64,000 nt of DNA from Enterococcus faecalis 13-SD-W-01. GTDB lineage: Bacteria > Bacillota > Bacilli > Lactobacillales > Enterococcaceae. Where the stretch lies: positions 205,210-269,209 of the forward strand of contig KE351647.1 of assembly GCA_000415185.1 (NCBI GenBank). The letters run 5' to 3'. The translations under genes and the position numbers were made by a program. The notes under the pieces are model-generated. The model was not told the origin of the DNA, did no database searches, and saw only the letters and a program-made list of their open reading frames with translations. Numbering within the stretch: the stretch's first letter is position 1; each line of letters opens with the position of its first letter. This document shows, piece by piece, positions 6,971-17,192 of this stretch.

Positions 6971-9235
6971 TTACATTACTTCTGGATATAAAAGGTGCAA
7001 GACATCTTGCGTCAATCTTCTGCTTTTTCCTGCAAAAGGATAGACATGCATGTGCATTGCTGGATTGAAGTTTGCTTCAATGATTCCATAAGCTTCAGGT
7101 GTTGTGGATGGGTCAACTTCTTTGTCAGGAATAATCAAGTCGATTCCGCTGATTTTTGCTCCTAACGCTATGACAGCTTTTTCTGCGATTTCTTTGTAAG
7201 CTTCTGAAAATTCATCTGTTACATCGATTGAATCCCCGCCAGTACTGATATTGGAGTTTTCTCTCAGATAAACGATTTGTTCTTTTTCAGGAATTGAAGC
7301 TGTCGTCAAGCCTTGTTCTTTGAGCATCAATTGTTCAAGTTCTCCTAACTGGATCAATTCCAAAGGTGCTCGGTGATTGGTTCCTCTTAATGGATCTTGA
7401 TTTTTGTCATTGACTAATTCTTCAACTGTATGGATGCCATCACCCACCACATTTGCAGGAATACGCAACAAGATGGCTTTTGTTTTCCCATCAATGACAA
7501 AGAATCGGTATTCTGTCCCTGGAAGAAATTCTTCAACAAGTACGGCAGAATCTTCATCAAAAGCAAGTTTCAGTCCTGTACGATAATCGTCAAATGCCGC
7601 GCCTTCTTTAAAAATCGTGATTCCTAAACCATAATTCGTTGATTTTGGTTTGACAACAAACGCTTGTTTTTCAAAACGAGGATAAGCCCTCAAAGCTTCT
7701 TCCATCGATGTGAATTCAGCCCCTTTTGGCACACGGAAACCTGCTTTTTCCAGCACTTTTTTTGTCACGATTTTATTTTCCATGATCAACGGTACGATAT
7801 ATTGATCTTTGCTTGTCATATTCGCGTTTTTTACATATTCGATATGATCTTTGAATTGTAAACGAACAAATTGATCTTGTTCGTCCAAAACAGTGACTTC
7901 GATTCCTTTTTGGATAGCATCAAATAACATGATTTGCGTAGACAATTCCATTTCTCTGAAACCAGCTAATTGATAAGGGCGTTCATGGCTTTCTTGGTAA
8001 TATTCCTGACCAAGTGCCATTGCTAACTCATGCTGGCTGCTAGCTTGGCTTTCTTGATACAAACGTGCTGCAAGCGTAAGTTCTGGATCATCCAGCCAAC
8101 GTTTCATTTGGTTCACAAGTTCGATTTCTTGATCTAAACCTAACGCTGTCAGCATTTCTTTCATTTCAGCTAAAAGTGTAAGCCCTTCTTCATATTGTGC
8201 TGTTTTTGCTAATGGATTTTCTAATGCTGTTTCATCATTCCAGTGGTTTCCTGCTGCGACCCATTCATCAGCAGCCTCTTTTTCTTCTGTCCATAACATC
8301 AGTAAGAGGAATAATTGCAAGAAACGTACTTCGTTTTTCGTGATCCCTAAGCGGTCGTAGGGATTTAAGTCAATATTTCGTAATTCGATATAACGGACAC
8401 CTGTTTTTGCTAAATCTGCTACTTTTTTGCCGCCTCTAAAGCGTACAGGGGCATAGAACTCTTTGTCTTCAGAAAGTTTTCCTTCGTCTACCATGCGTTC
8501 AATATCTGCAAGATATCTTTCCATTGAACGATAAGAAACTTTTACATTTGGTCGATTTCTGTAACCGTAGCTGCTGTTTCGGATACTTCGAACAGGTTCT
8601 TGAGGCATTTCCTCATCAACAAAGTAATTCGCTTCGCTGACAGGTGATGCGCCATACAGATAAGTCAATAACCAGCGATAACGCAAAAAGTTTCGACCGA
8701 CTTTCATATATAGATCCGTCTTGAAATCAGCGAAATCTGTTTGCTCTGTTTGCAGGTTAAACAATTGTTTTAATAAATCATCGCCAAATTCAAAGTTGAA
8801 ATGGATACCGCTGACCATTTGTTTCCTTTTACCGTATTCTTTTGCTAAATAACGTCGATATAAAACATCTTCAAAAGTCGATAACTTGGCAATAAGGATA
8901 TCTTCGTCTTTTTCTGGTAAAGCAGGCGGCATACTCAAAGGCCAAATCAATTCATCTTCTGGAATCGAGCGAGCAGCTACATCATGGATTGCTTCCAAAT
9001 ACTGAAACAGTTCGTCGATTGATTCTGTTACTGGCGTGATTACTTCTAACTGTGTTTCGCTGAAATCAGTTTGTATATATGGATGATAGGAGCGATCGCC
9101 TAAAACATCTGGATGTTCTGTTTGTGCTAAATTCCCTGACAAAGTCACGCGCTGTCCTTCACGCTCAATACCAAAACGAGCTTGTTCGATGTAAGGAAGT
9201 ACGCTTGGATGCTGCAATAATTCATTTATGTTCAT
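6971..9235 (-). CDS. gshF: Bifunctional glutamate-cysteine ligase / glutathione synthetase (GshF)
   Basis: Makes glutathione from glutamate, cysteine and glycine in two ATP-dependent steps on one polypeptide. The 754-residue protein has an N-terminal glutamate-cysteine ligase domain (to about 480, with FGIEREGQR near the start and VRYIELRNIDLNP in the middle) and a C-terminal ATP-grasp domain (from VTKKVLEKAGFRVPKG, with FVVKPKSTNYGLGI and terminal EANFNPAMHMH). This fusion is typical of streptococci, enterococci and Listeria. Start at 9235 follows GTGGAGGAAATCAAA; a GTG five codons earlier overlaps the Shine-Dalgarno and is unlikely. Monocistronic. A TATAAT (9265-9270) upstream on the minus strand is a possible -10, with a poor -35. 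Confidence 0.95.
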   Translation of the reverse strand: MNINELLQHPSVLPYIEQARFGIEREGQRVTLSGNLAQTEHPDVLGDRSYHPYIQTDFSETQLEVITPVTESIDELFQYLEAIHDVAARSIPEDELIWPLSMPPALPEKDEDILIAKLSTFEDVLYRRYLAKEYGKRKQMVSGIHFNFEFGDDLLKQLFNLQTEQTDFADFKTDLYMKVGRNFLRYRWLLTYLYGASPVSEANYFVDEEMPQEPVRSIRNSSYGYRNRPNVKVSYRSMERYLADIERMVDEGKLSEDKEFYAPVRFRGGKKVADLAKTGVRYIELRNIDLNPYDRLGITKNEVRFLQLFLLLMLWTEEKEAADEWVAAGNHWNDETALENPLAKTAQYEEGLTLLAEMKEMLTALGLDQEIELVNQMKRWLDDPELTLAARLYQESQASSQHELAMALGQEYYQESHERPYQLAGFREMELSTQIMLFDAIQKGIEVTVLDEQDQFVRLQFKDHIEYVKNANMTSKDQYIVPLIMENKIVTKKVLEKAGFRVPKGAEFTSMEEALRAYPRFEKQAFVVKPKSTNYGLGITIFKEGAAFDDYRTGLKLAFDEDSAVLVEEFLPGTEYRFFVIDGKTKAILLRIPANVVGDGIHTVEELVNDKNQDPLRGTNHRAPLELIQLGELEQLMLKEQGLTTASIPEKEQIVYLRENSNISTGGDSIDVTDEFSEAYKEIAEKAVIALGAKISGIDLIIPDKEVDPSTTPEAYGIIEANFNPAMHMHVYPFAGKSRRLTQDVLHLLYPEVM

Positions 9236-9367
9236 TTTGATTTCCTCCACTTGGTGTCATTGTCATTATAGTAGAAATGAGGAAGAAAAAAAAGGTTGCT
9301 GATTGTTATTGCTTTCATAAATGAAGCACAGTTTTATCAAAAGATTTTTCTACTGTTATTTAAATAG

Positions 9368-10411
9368 TTATTTGGTAAACCATTCTTTTCCATTATATTT
9401 TATCATGCTGTCGATTCCAGCCAGCACAGCTTCTTCATTTGTTTTGGTTGGCTTCCAACCTAAGAGTTGTTTTGCTTTCTCATTGCTGATGTCACGATTG
9501 ATTTCCATTAATAGTTTTCCTTCTTTTGCTCTTTGATTGAATAATGCACCTATAGTTACAGCCCAATTCGGTAACTGTTTTAGTGACAATTTGCCAGCAA
9601 TTTCTGGGCGTTTTTTTTGGATCAGTTCTGCGATTTCAACTAAAGAAATTTGCCCATCAGCAGAAGCAATGAAACGTTCTCCTGCGGCTTCTGGTACAAA
9701 CATACTGCGAATATGCAAAGAAACGACATCTCGAACATCTATAACATTCAACGGAAGCGGTGGAATTCGTTTGAAAGTTCCATCAAACAAACCTGTCAGA
9801 AGGCTGAAACTGCCAGAAAAATGTTCATCTAAAGAAGGACCATAAATGGCGACAGGGTTCACTGTTGCAAATTCAAAAGAGGGTTTTTCTTGTTTTACAA
9901 ACGCCCATGCTGCTTTTTCCGCTAATAATTTTGATTTTTCATAGATCGATAAGCCAGCTTCATTTTCATCCGTCCAATCTGCTTCTGTCGTTATCTTTTG
10001 GTGGTTTTTATTGCTAAAGCCGATTGCGCCAAAATTTGAGGTCATCACTACGCGTCTTATATTGGAATGGCTAGCTGCTTTCAATATACGAATGATCCCT
10101 TCTTTTGCTGGGCGAATCAATTCATCTTCATTTTCTGGTTCTCCGAAAAATACAGGAGAAGCCATACTGAATACATATTCACAGTCTGCCATCAGTTCTT
10201 CCCAATGATCATCTTTCGTTAAATCTGCTTCAGCAAACACTAGATTTTCTATATTTTTTGCACCGTTCTTTTTCAATGTTTCGATAACACGTTGACTACT
10301 TTTTAAAGATCGCACGGTTGTTTTTACTGGATAGCCTTCTTGTAACAATCCATAAATCAATTGCATCCCTAAAAAACCCGTTCCGCCAGTCACTAATATA
10401 TATTTTTTCAT
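9368..10411 (-). CDS. NAD(P)-dependent epimerase/reductase, extended SDR family
   Basis: Cytosolic oxidoreductase of the dihydroflavonol-4-reductase/aldehyde-reductase branch of extended SDRs. The 347-residue protein has the nucleotide-binding motif TGGTGFLG (about 8-15), the catalytic serine region MTSNFGAIGF, and the YxxxK pair in SIYEKSK (about 156-162), followed by NPVAIYGPSL. The substrate is unknown; relatives reduce aldehydes or ketones, consistent with detoxification. It is transcribed divergently from a MerR regulator, from a promoter with the 19-bp spacer typical of MerR activation (10470-10500), so it is the likely target of that regulator. Confidence 0.85.
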   Translation of the reverse strand: MKKYILVTGGTGFLGMQLIYGLLQEGYPVKTTVRSLKSSQRVIETLKKNGAKNIENLVFAEADLTKDDHWEELMADCEYVFSMASPVFFGEPENEDELIRPAKEGIIRILKAASHSNIRRVVMTSNFGAIGFSNKNHQKITTEADWTDENEAGLSIYEKSKLLAEKAAWAFVKQEKPSFEFATVNPVAIYGPSLDEHFSGSFSLLTGLFDGTFKRIPPLPLNVIDVRDVVSLHIRSMFVPEAAGERFIASADGQISLVEIAELIQKKRPEIAGKLSLKQLPNWAVTIGALFNQRAKEGKLLMEINRDISNEKAKQLLGWKPTKTNEEAVLAGIDSMIKYNGKEWFTK

Positions 10412-10469
10412 AAGTATTCCCTCTATTCTTAGTTGTTGTTTGTGAAAAATAATGTGTTGCGTTATAGTG

Positions 10470-10500
10470 ACTTTAAACCCTAGACTACACTCTAGTGCAA
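10470..10500 (-). promoter_or_regulatory. MerR-type promoter and operator of the reductase gene
   Basis: Minus strand: -35 TTGCAC (10495-10500), 19-bp spacer, -10 TAAAGT (10470-10475). The spacer contains the dyad CTAGA-N6-TCTAG (10480-10495). A long spacer with a centred dyad is the hallmark of promoters activated by MerR proteins through DNA distortion. Confidence 0.75.
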
Positions 10501-10519
10501 CTAAAAAGGAGCAAGATTT

Positions 10520-10966
10520 ATGACTTATACGATTAAAGAAGTATCAGAGATTTTTGATCTTTCTATATATACTTTACGTTATTATGACAAACAAGGTCTT
10601 TTACCTTTTGTCTCAAAAAATGATTCTGGTTATCGCGAATTCACCGAATCTGATTTAGGCTTCATTTACACGATTTGTTGTCTAAAAAATACCGGAATGC
10701 CGCTGAAAGATATCCGCACATACATCGACTACTGTATGCAAGGTACCTCCTCAATCGAATCTCGTCGTCAATTATTGGAAAACCATCGTCAGAATGTGCT
10801 TGAACAATTAGAAACTTTGCAGACGAACCTCGCTGAAGTCGACAAAAAGATTGAAGATTACAGTTCGCCTGACGCAGAAAAAATTATTACAGAAAAAATC
10901 CAGAAAACCCGTTTAGAAAAAGAAAAGTATGCATTGAATGATCCATTTTTCCATACTTCTAAATAA
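10520..10966 (+). CDS. MerR family transcriptional regulator
   Basis: DNA-binding activator/repressor, 148 residues. The N-terminal winged helix-turn-helix is clear: YTIKEVSEIFDLSIYTLRYY, then DKQGLLPF and DLGFIYTICCLKNTGMPLKDI. It is followed by a long dimerisation helix (about 85-115), then a short tail without the clustered cysteines of metal sensors, so it falls in the aldehyde/thiol-responsive or small-ligand group (AdhR/YraB-like). AAAAAGGAGC precedes the ATG. It is divergent from the SDR reductase and shares the operator region, so probably controls both. Confidence 0.88.
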   Translation: MTYTIKEVSEIFDLSIYTLRYYDKQGLLPFVSKNDSGYREFTESDLGFIYTICCLKNTGMPLKDIRTYIDYCMQGTSSIESRRQLLENHRQNVLEQLETLQTNLAEVDKKIEDYSSPDAEKIITEKIQKTRLEKEKYALNDPFFHTSK

Positions 10967-10971
10967 CACAA

Positions 10972-11038
10972 AAAGACTGATTTCCATCTCGCTAGCTGAA
11001 TGATCGGCTGCGAAAGGGAAACCAGTCTTTATTTTTTT
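10972..11038. terminator. Terminator between merR and ftsY (convergent)
   Basis: AAAGACTGATTTCC pairs with GGAAACCAGTCTTT across a long loop, followed by ATTTTTTT on the plus strand and preceded by A-rich sequence. It can serve merR and, on the other strand, ftsY. Confidence 0.75.
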
Positions 11039-11047
11039 GTTTACAGA

Positions 11048-12055
11048 TTAATCTTCTTTTTGGAGCAGACCTTTGAAGAGTCCAACGACAAAATCATTTG
11101 GATCAAATGGTTCTAGATCATCGATTCCTTCACCTAAACCAACCAATTTGACTGGTAAATGAAGTTCATTTCGAATGGCCAAAACGATACCGCCTTTTGC
11201 TGTACCATCCAATTTTGTTAACACTAAACCAGTAACATCAGTTGTTTCTTTGAATTGTTTTGCTTGGACCATGGCATTTTGTCCTGTTGTAGCATCTAAG
11301 ACCAATAACGTTTCCTGCGGGGCTTCTGGCAATTCACGCTGAATCACGCGCTTGATTTTGTCCAATTCGTTCATCAAATTGACTTTGTTTTGCAGACGTC
11401 CTGCTGTATCGACTAAAAGGATATCGGCTTGTTCTGCTTTGGCTTTGGTGATCGCATCAAAAACGACCGCTGCTGGATCGCCGCCAGCTTTGCCGCGTAC
11501 GACTTCTACATCTGCGCGTTCGCCCCAAATAACTAATTGATCAATTGCACCTGCTCGGAATGTATCCGCAGCAGCTAACAAGACTTTCTTGCCTTCTGTT
11601 TTGTATTGATGTGCTAATTTTCCGATGCTGGTTGTTTTTCCGACACCGTTGACACCAACAAATAACATAACAGTTAGTCCATCTTCATTGATTGTTAATT
11701 CGTTGACTTCGTTCATGCCTTCTTGTTCATAAAGGTCGACTAATTTTTCGATGATCGCGTTTTGGATCTCAGCAGGTTTCTTTGCATTACGCAATTTTAC
11801 TTCTTGGCGCAAATCTTCGCTGATTTTGATTGCTGTTTCAAAACCGACATCTGCACCGATCAATGTTTCTTCTAATTCTTCAAAAAAGTCTTCATCGACT
11901 GTTCGGAAATTTGCGAACAGTTCATTCATCCGCTCGCCGAATGTTTTACGTGTTTTTTCCAGTCCTTTGTCATATTTTTCCTGGACTTGGACTTCTGTTT
12001 CTTCTGGTTTTTCTTCTCCAGTAAACGCGCGTTTGATTTTGTCAAAAAATCCCAT
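11048..12055 (-). CDS. ftsY: Signal recognition particle receptor FtsY
   Basis: SRP receptor GTPase that docks ribosome-SRP complexes at the Sec translocon. The 335-residue protein has a short acidic A region (1-45), the N domain, then the G domain with P-loop GVNGVGKT (134-141), DTFRAGA (about 164-170), DTAGR (216-220) and [10 protein letters not shown] (280-289). The A region is much shorter than in E. coli, as usual in Firmicutes. AGGGGGG precedes the ATG. It is the last gene of rnc-smc-Cof-ftsY; the link of ftsY with smc and rnc is conserved across Firmicutes. Confidence 0.97.
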   Translation of the reverse strand: MGFFDKIKRAFTGEEKPEETEVQVQEKYDKGLEKTRKTFGERMNELFANFRTVDEDFFEELEETLIGADVGFETAIKISEDLRQEVKLRNAKKPAEIQNAIIEKLVDLYEQEGMNEVNELTINEDGLTVMLFVGVNGVGKTTSIGKLAHQYKTEGKKVLLAAADTFRAGAIDQLVIWGERADVEVVRGKAGGDPAAVVFDAITKAKAEQADILLVDTAGRLQNKVNLMNELDKIKRVIQRELPEAPQETLLVLDATTGQNAMVQAKQFKETTDVTGLVLTKLDGTAKGGIVLAIRNELHLPVKLVGLGEGIDDLEPFDPNDFVVGLFKGLLQKED

Positions 12056-12065
12056 GTTTTCCCCC

Positions 12066-12875
12066 CTATGCTAATACAAATTTTTCGATAACTTCGGCAA
12101 CGCCGTCTTCTTCATTGCTTGAAGTGATATAATTTGCGACTGCTTTTACTGCATCCACAGCATTGTCCATCGCCACACCCATTCCAGCATATTCGACCAT
12201 TGGCAAGTCATTTTCTTCATCACCGATCGCCATGACTTCTTCTGGCAAGATCCCTAAATCTGCTGCTAAAAGTGAGATACCGTAAGCTTTGGTAACTCCT
12301 TTAGGCATAAATTCCAGCAACATACTTCTTGTCTTGATGATTTCATATTTCTCATGGAAATGTGCTGGGATTTCTTGGATTTTTGGATCGAGAATTGATT
12401 GATCATAAGCGATAACTGCTTTGTTCAAAATCATATCTTCTGTGATCATCTCTAATTCTGCTGTTTGGAAGTCAAGCAGGCTGTTCAATACGTTATACAA
12501 AGATTGCTTTTCAGGAGCTGTCGGCAATTGTAAAACAGTTCCGTCAGATAACACATCTAAAGGTAACTCTAATTGTGCAGCCAGCTCGTACAATGCTTGG
12601 ATATCTGAAACTTGCATGACTTTTTTTTCAATGATCGTACCTGTATCATTTTGTTGGACTAATCCGCCGTTGAAAGTGATACTGAAATCACCTTCTTCGA
12701 CAAGTGTCAATTCTTCCAAATAATGAGCCATTGCCGCTAAAGGGCGGCCAGTGCACAAGACGATTTTCACGCCTTGTTCTTTGGCTTTTCTTAGTGCTTC
12801 TTTGTTTCTGTCAGAAATACATTTTTCTTCGTTCAATAATGTGCCATCTAAATCTATGGCGACTAATTTGATCAT
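12066..12875 (-). CDS. Cof-type HAD-IIB family phosphatase
   Basis: Cytosolic sugar-phosphate or nucleotide-type phosphatase, 269 residues. HAD motif I is DLDGTLLNEE (8-17), motif II is LCTGRP, motif III lysine precedes the GDEENDLPM block (motif IV), with a cap domain in the middle. Members hydrolyse various phosphorylated metabolites (YidA, YwtE relatives), and the substrate cannot be read from sequence. It sits between smc and ftsY with 9-10 base gaps, so it is co-transcribed with them, a lactic-acid-bacterial arrangement. Confidence 0.9.
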   Translation of the reverse strand: MIKLVAIDLDGTLLNEEKCISDRNKEALRKAKEQGVKIVLCTGRPLAAMAHYLEELTLVEEGDFSITFNGGLVQQNDTGTIIEKKVMQVSDIQALYELAAQLELPLDVLSDGTVLQLPTAPEKQSLYNVLNSLLDFQTAELEMITEDMILNKAVIAYDQSILDPKIQEIPAHFHEKYEIIKTRSMLLEFMPKGVTKAYGISLLAADLGILPEEVMAIGDEENDLPMVEYAGMGVAMDNAVDAVKAVANYITSSNEEDGVAEVIEKFVLA

Positions 12876-12884
12876 ATTTTCTCC

Positions 12885-15800
12885 CTACTTCTCGACTGCT
12901 TCGATTTTTCCGTCTTCTTTCACGTCTTCCATCCGAACGGAAACGATTTTTGATACACCAGATTCCTGCATCGTAACACCATATAAAACATCAGCAGCTT
13001 CCATCGTTCCTTTACGGTGCGTGACGACGATAAACTGGGTATCGTCTTGGAAATTGCTTAAATAGCGTCCGAAACGTGCGACATTTGCTTCGTCTAGGGC
13101 AGCTTCTACTTCATCCAGAATACAGAATGGTACTGGACGGACTTGGATGATCGAAAATAGAAGTGCGATTGCTGTCAGCGCGCGTTCTCCGCCAGAAAGC
13201 AAACTTAGATTCTGTAATTTTTTGCCAGGCGGCTGTGCTTCGATCTCAATACCAGTTTTCAGCAAATCGGTTGGATCTGTCAGCACTAACTCTGCCCGAC
13301 CACCGCCGAACATGTTTGGAAAGACGACTTTAAATTCTTTACGGATAGCCTCAAAAACTTCTTTGAAGCGTGTTTTTACTTCATTGTCCATCTCAGTCAT
13401 TGTGTCGAACAATTGATTTTTTGCAGATAAAAGATCATCTCTTTGGGAAACCAGGAATTCATAACGTTCGTTTACCTGATCGTATTGTTCGATCGAATTC
13501 AAGTTGACTGGACCAAGTTTTTCGATTTTTTCTTTCAATACTGCGACTTGCTCTTTCGCTTCATCGATTGCTTCTGTTTCAGTATACTCTTGAAGTGCTT
13601 GTTCGAATGTCAGCTGGTATTCACCAGATAGATAATTCATTCGGTTTTCTAATGTCATCTCTGTACGATTTTTTTGGACATCGATTTTGGTCTGCTGCGT
13701 CAAATACTCTTTTTGCTCACGGTTTTGTGCTGCTTGTTTCGCTTCACCCGCATCGATTTTTTCTTGGATACTTTCTCGTTCGCTTTTGGCATTGTGCAAT
13801 TCTTCTTGCAGCTGTTCACGCTGTATAGATAATTCATTGATTTGCGCTGTCAGACTCTCTTCTGTCACTTCATGATCTGAAAAGTCCGCAGTTAAAGCTG
13901 CCAGTTGTTTCGTGATATTCTCTTGTTTTTCGACAGCTTCCATTTTTTGGACACGTGCCCCGCGAAGCTGGATCTGCAAGTGATTGTACTGTTCTTTCAA
14001 CACGGCGAGACTTGCTTGTTCTTGCGCTTGCTGATTTTGTAGCTTGATTCGTTTTTCTTCCATCTGATCGCTTTCCTGGTTCAGCGATTTGATTTCTTCA
14101 TCAATCGATTGGCGTTGTGCCTCGATTTCTTGATGCTTACGTGTCAGCTCTTCTTTTTGTGCTTGATATTCAGCAAGGAATTGTTGTAATTCTCTTGTTT
14201 CAAAATTAGATATCTGTTGTTCTTTTTCAAAGCGCGACAAATCATTGCTTACATTTTGCAGCTGATTATCGATTTCTTGTTCTTTAAAACGCATTTGTTC
14301 ATTGGCTGAGCGAAGTTCTTCTTGTTCTTCACTTAACTTCTGGACTTGCTGCTGCAAGGCTTGGACTTGTTTTTCTTTCGATTTCAATTTTTGGTCTGCT
14401 TGTTCAAAATCATTCGTCAATTGTTTCAATTCCTGATTTTGTGCAAACAAACTGCCTTGGTTGCCGCGTTTATTGGCACCACCAGTCATTGATCCGCCTG
14501 CATTCATCACATCGCCCTCTAAAGAAACGACTCGATACTGGTAGCGGATTTTTTTAGCCAGCGCATTCGCACTTTCCAGATCTCTTGCCAAAAGGATCGT
14601 TCCTAGAAGATTATCGACGATTGTTTGGATTTTTTCCGGAAAAGCAACTTGTTGTCCTGCAACGCCCATGAACCCATCGATTTCTTGTGCTTGAGCGATG
14701 ATATGATCTGGAAGCTGACGTGGTTTGATCGTTGTCAATGGCAAGAAAGTTGCCCGACCGCCGCGTTGCTGCTTCAAGTAAGTGATTGCTTTACGCGCAT
14801 CGATTTCATTTTCCATAATGATGTGCTGTGCTGCGCCGCCTAAAGCTGTTTCAACAGCTAGTGTAAACTCTTCAGGAACTTCGATCAATTCCGCAACTGC
14901 ACCAACGACGCCTGACAATTGCTGTTTGTGTTGAAGGACAAGACGAACGCCTTGATAAAAACCAAAATAATTTTCTTGGATTTCCTGCAAACTTTTTTGT
15001 CGTGCGCGTAATTGCTGGACTTGGTTCATCAGCTGGTACATTTGCTGCTGCTCTTTCGCAAATGCTTCTTGTGCTGTTTGTAATTCCGTTTGTACTTCTG
15101 CAAAACGCGCTTTTTGTTCAGAGAATAGGCGCACAAGTTGCTGCTGTTTCTCTGTTAATTCTTGTTTTTGGACCATCAGTTCTGCAACTGTCGCAGAAAC
15201 TTCGGATTGTTTTGCTAATGTCTGCTGATTCTTGGCCGTTTCTTGCTGGTGCTGTCTTTCAAGATATTTCAGCTCGTTGCTGACTGAAGCTTGTTCCTGC
15301 ATCAAATCAACATATTGATCACGGAGTTCTGCCAACAGTTCTTTTGTTGATTTTTGGTACTTTTCCAATTCTTGCTGTGTATGGACAAAACGGGTTTCCG
15401 CTTCTTGGATTTCTGCTTCTTTTTCTTTGGCTGTTTCTGCTAATTCTGCATAAAGTTTTTCAAAATGCGCGACTTTGCTTTCGGCTTCTTTCAACGCATC
15501 TTGGTATTCTTTTGAGCTTTTTTTCGTGTGTTTCGAGCGCTCGATCAGGACTTCTTTTTGCCCTTCCGTTTGCTTCAGTTTTTCTGATAAAGTCAGAAGT
15601 TTTTGCTGATTTTTTTCCATCAAACGATCAGTTTGGTTTTTCTGTTTGCGCCAGCCGATAAGCACTGTTTCATGTTCTTCGATCTGCGCATTCAGTGCGT
15701 CCAATTGTTTGGTGCAGCGTGTGAGTTCTGCTGATTGCTTTTCCCATTCTTGCTGTGCTTGTTTGATTTCTGCGATCAACAAAGAAACATCTGTTTGAGT

Positions 15801-16466
15801 CAGCTCTTCTTTTAATTTCAAGAATTCTTTTGCCGTTTCACTTTGACTCGCTAAAGGAACTAACTGCTCTTCCAGTTCATGGATGATATCTTGGACCCGA
15901 CTTAGATTATCTTCTGTTTCAAAAAGCTTTTGCTCTGCTTTTTTCTTACGCTGTTTGTATTTCAGTACACCTGCTGCTTCTTCGAAAATCCCACGGCGAT
16001 CTTCTGGTTTGCTGCTGAAAATGGCTTCTACTTTACCTTGGGAAATGATTGAAAAGGATTCTTTTCCTAGCCCGGAATCCATAAATAATTCTTGGATATC
16101 TTTCAGGCGGCAGCTTTGTTTATTGATCGAGAATTCGCTCTCGCCAGTTCTTCGATAACGGCGGCTGATACTGATTTCGTTGTATTCCAATGGCAAATAA
16201 TGGTCACTGTTGTCCAGCACAACGGTTACTTCTGCTATATTCAATTGTTTGCGGGAATCTGATCCCGCGAAAATGATATCCGGCATTTTTCCGCCGCGTA
16301 AACTTTTGGCTGATTGTTCACCCATGACCCAGCGGATAGCTTCTGTAATGTTGCTTTTTCCGCTGCCGTTTGGACCAACCACCGCTGTTACGCTATTCTC
16401 AAAATCAATCACTGTTCGATCAGCGAATGATTTAAAACCGGCGATTTCGATTCGTTTCAAATACAC
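12885..16466 (-). CDS. smc: Chromosome segregation ATPase SMC
   Basis: Condensin ATPase organising and segregating the chromosome, working with ScpA and ScpB (not in this window). The 1193-residue protein has the N-terminal head with Walker A GPNGSGKSN (31-39), two long coiled coils rich in Gln, Glu and Lys, a hinge at about 510-650 (VVGAVAELIEVPEEF to the GGSMTGG block), and the C-terminal head with signature LSGGERALTAIALLF and Walker B FCILDEVEAALDEAN. Start is GTG (16464-16466) after GAGGGAA. It is located 16 bases after rnc. Confidence 0.97.
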   Translation of the reverse strand: MYLKRIEIAGFKSFADRTVIDFENSVTAVVGPNGSGKSNITEAIRWVMGEQSAKSLRGGKMPDIIFAGSDSRKQLNIAEVTVVLDNSDHYLPLEYNEISISRRYRRTGESEFSINKQSCRLKDIQELFMDSGLGKESFSIISQGKVEAIFSSKPEDRRGIFEEAAGVLKYKQRKKKAEQKLFETEDNLSRVQDIIHELEEQLVPLASQSETAKEFLKLKEELTQTDVSLLIAEIKQAQQEWEKQSAELTRCTKQLDALNAQIEEHETVLIGWRKQKNQTDRLMEKNQQKLLTLSEKLKQTEGQKEVLIERSKHTKKSSKEYQDALKEAESKVAHFEKLYAELAETAKEKEAEIQEAETRFVHTQQELEKYQKSTKELLAELRDQYVDLMQEQASVSNELKYLERQHQQETAKNQQTLAKQSEVSATVAELMVQKQELTEKQQQLVRLFSEQKARFAEVQTELQTAQEAFAKEQQQMYQLMNQVQQLRARQKSLQEIQENYFGFYQGVRLVLQHKQQLSGVVGAVAELIEVPEEFTLAVETALGGAAQHIIMENEIDARKAITYLKQQRGGRATFLPLTTIKPRQLPDHIIAQAQEIDGFMGVAGQQVAFPEKIQTIVDNLLGTILLARDLESANALAKKIRYQYRVVSLEGDVMNAGGSMTGGANKRGNQGSLFAQNQELKQLTNDFEQADQKLKSKEKQVQALQQQVQKLSEEQEELRSANEQMRFKEQEIDNQLQNVSNDLSRFEKEQQISNFETRELQQFLAEYQAQKEELTRKHQEIEAQRQSIDEEIKSLNQESDQMEEKRIKLQNQQAQEQASLAVLKEQYNHLQIQLRGARVQKMEAVEKQENITKQLAALTADFSDHEVTEESLTAQINELSIQREQLQEELHNAKSERESIQEKIDAGEAKQAAQNREQKEYLTQQTKIDVQKNRTEMTLENRMNYLSGEYQLTFEQALQEYTETEAIDEAKEQVAVLKEKIEKLGPVNLNSIEQYDQVNERYEFLVSQRDDLLSAKNQLFDTMTEMDNEVKTRFKEVFEAIRKEFKVVFPNMFGGGRAELVLTDPTDLLKTGIEIEAQPPGKKLQNLSLLSGGERALTAIALLFSIIQVRPVPFCILDEVEAALDEANVARFGRYLSNFQDDTQFIVVTHRKGTMEAADVLYGVTMQESGVSKIVSVRMEDVKEDGKIEAVEK

Positions 16467-16482
16467 GAATAGTTTCCCTCAC

Positions 16483-17175
16483 TTACTTTATTAAGGCTGC
16501 TAATGCATTTTCCGCAGCAGCTTGTTCCGCTAATTTTTTTGATTTACCTTGGCCAACGCCAATCAATCGATCATCGACATAGACTTCGATTGAAAAAATA
16601 CGTTCGTGGGCTGGACCTTCTTCGTTGATCAGACGATAGTCAATAATGACATCTCCTGCTTTTTGCAAAACTTCTTGCAATTTTGTTTTGTGATCCATCT
16701 CATGTGAAAAAGCACCCGCTTGGATTTTCGGAAAAATAACAGCTTCAATAAATGCATGTGCTGCTTCAAATCCTTGATCTAAATATAATGCGCCTAAAAA
16801 AGCTTCGAAAAGATCGCATAACAATGCGGGGCGTTGTCTTCCGCCAGAATTTTCTTCCCCTTTTCCTAAAAGCACATATTGATCAAAATGGCATTCTTTT
16901 GCGAATTTCGATAAACTATCTTCTCGAACGATGGCAGCACGCATCTTTGTCAATTTTCCTTCTGGCATCTCTGGAAATACACAATATAGATATTGCGAAA
17001 CCATCAATTCCAAAACTGCGTCGCCTAAAAATTCTAACCGTTCATTGTCAGATAAGTTTAAATTGCGATGCTCATTCACATAGGATGAATGGGTAAAAGC
17101 TTGTTCGAGCAAGTTTAAGTCATGAAAAACGATGTGGTATGTTTGTTTAAGTTCTTGTGTCAGCTGATTGTCCAT
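16483..17175 (-). CDS. rnc: Ribonuclease III
   Basis: Double-strand-specific endoribonuclease maturing 16S/23S rRNA and cleaving structured mRNAs. The 230-residue protein has the nuclease signature [14 protein letters not shown] (catalytic Glu/Asp) near residues 38-51, a second acidic site [13 protein letters not shown], and a C-terminal dsRNA-binding domain ending [17 protein letters not shown] take the ATG at 17175 (AGAAGGA nine bases upstream) rather than the in-frame ATG three codons earlier, which abuts that site. First gene of rnc-smc-Cof-ftsY; the 5' leader can form a short hairpin at its very start. Confidence 0.95.
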   Translation of the reverse strand: MDNQLTQELKQTYHIVFHDLNLLEQAFTHSSYVNEHRNLNLSDNERLEFLGDAVLELMVSQYLYCVFPEMPEGKLTKMRAAIVREDSLSKFAKECHFDQYVLLGKGEENSGGRQRPALLCDLFEAFLGALYLDQGFEAAHAFIEAVIFPKIQAGAFSHEMDHKTKLQEVLQKAGDVIIDYRLINEEGPAHERIFSIEVYVDDRLIGVGQGKSKKLAEQAAAENALAALIK

Positions 17176-17192
17176 TCTCCACATTCCTTCTG

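Noticed and set aside
15344-15661. 105-codon plus-strand frame within smc
   Set aside because: Antisense shadow of the coiled-coil coding sequence; no ribosome-binding site and hydrophobic nonsense composition.
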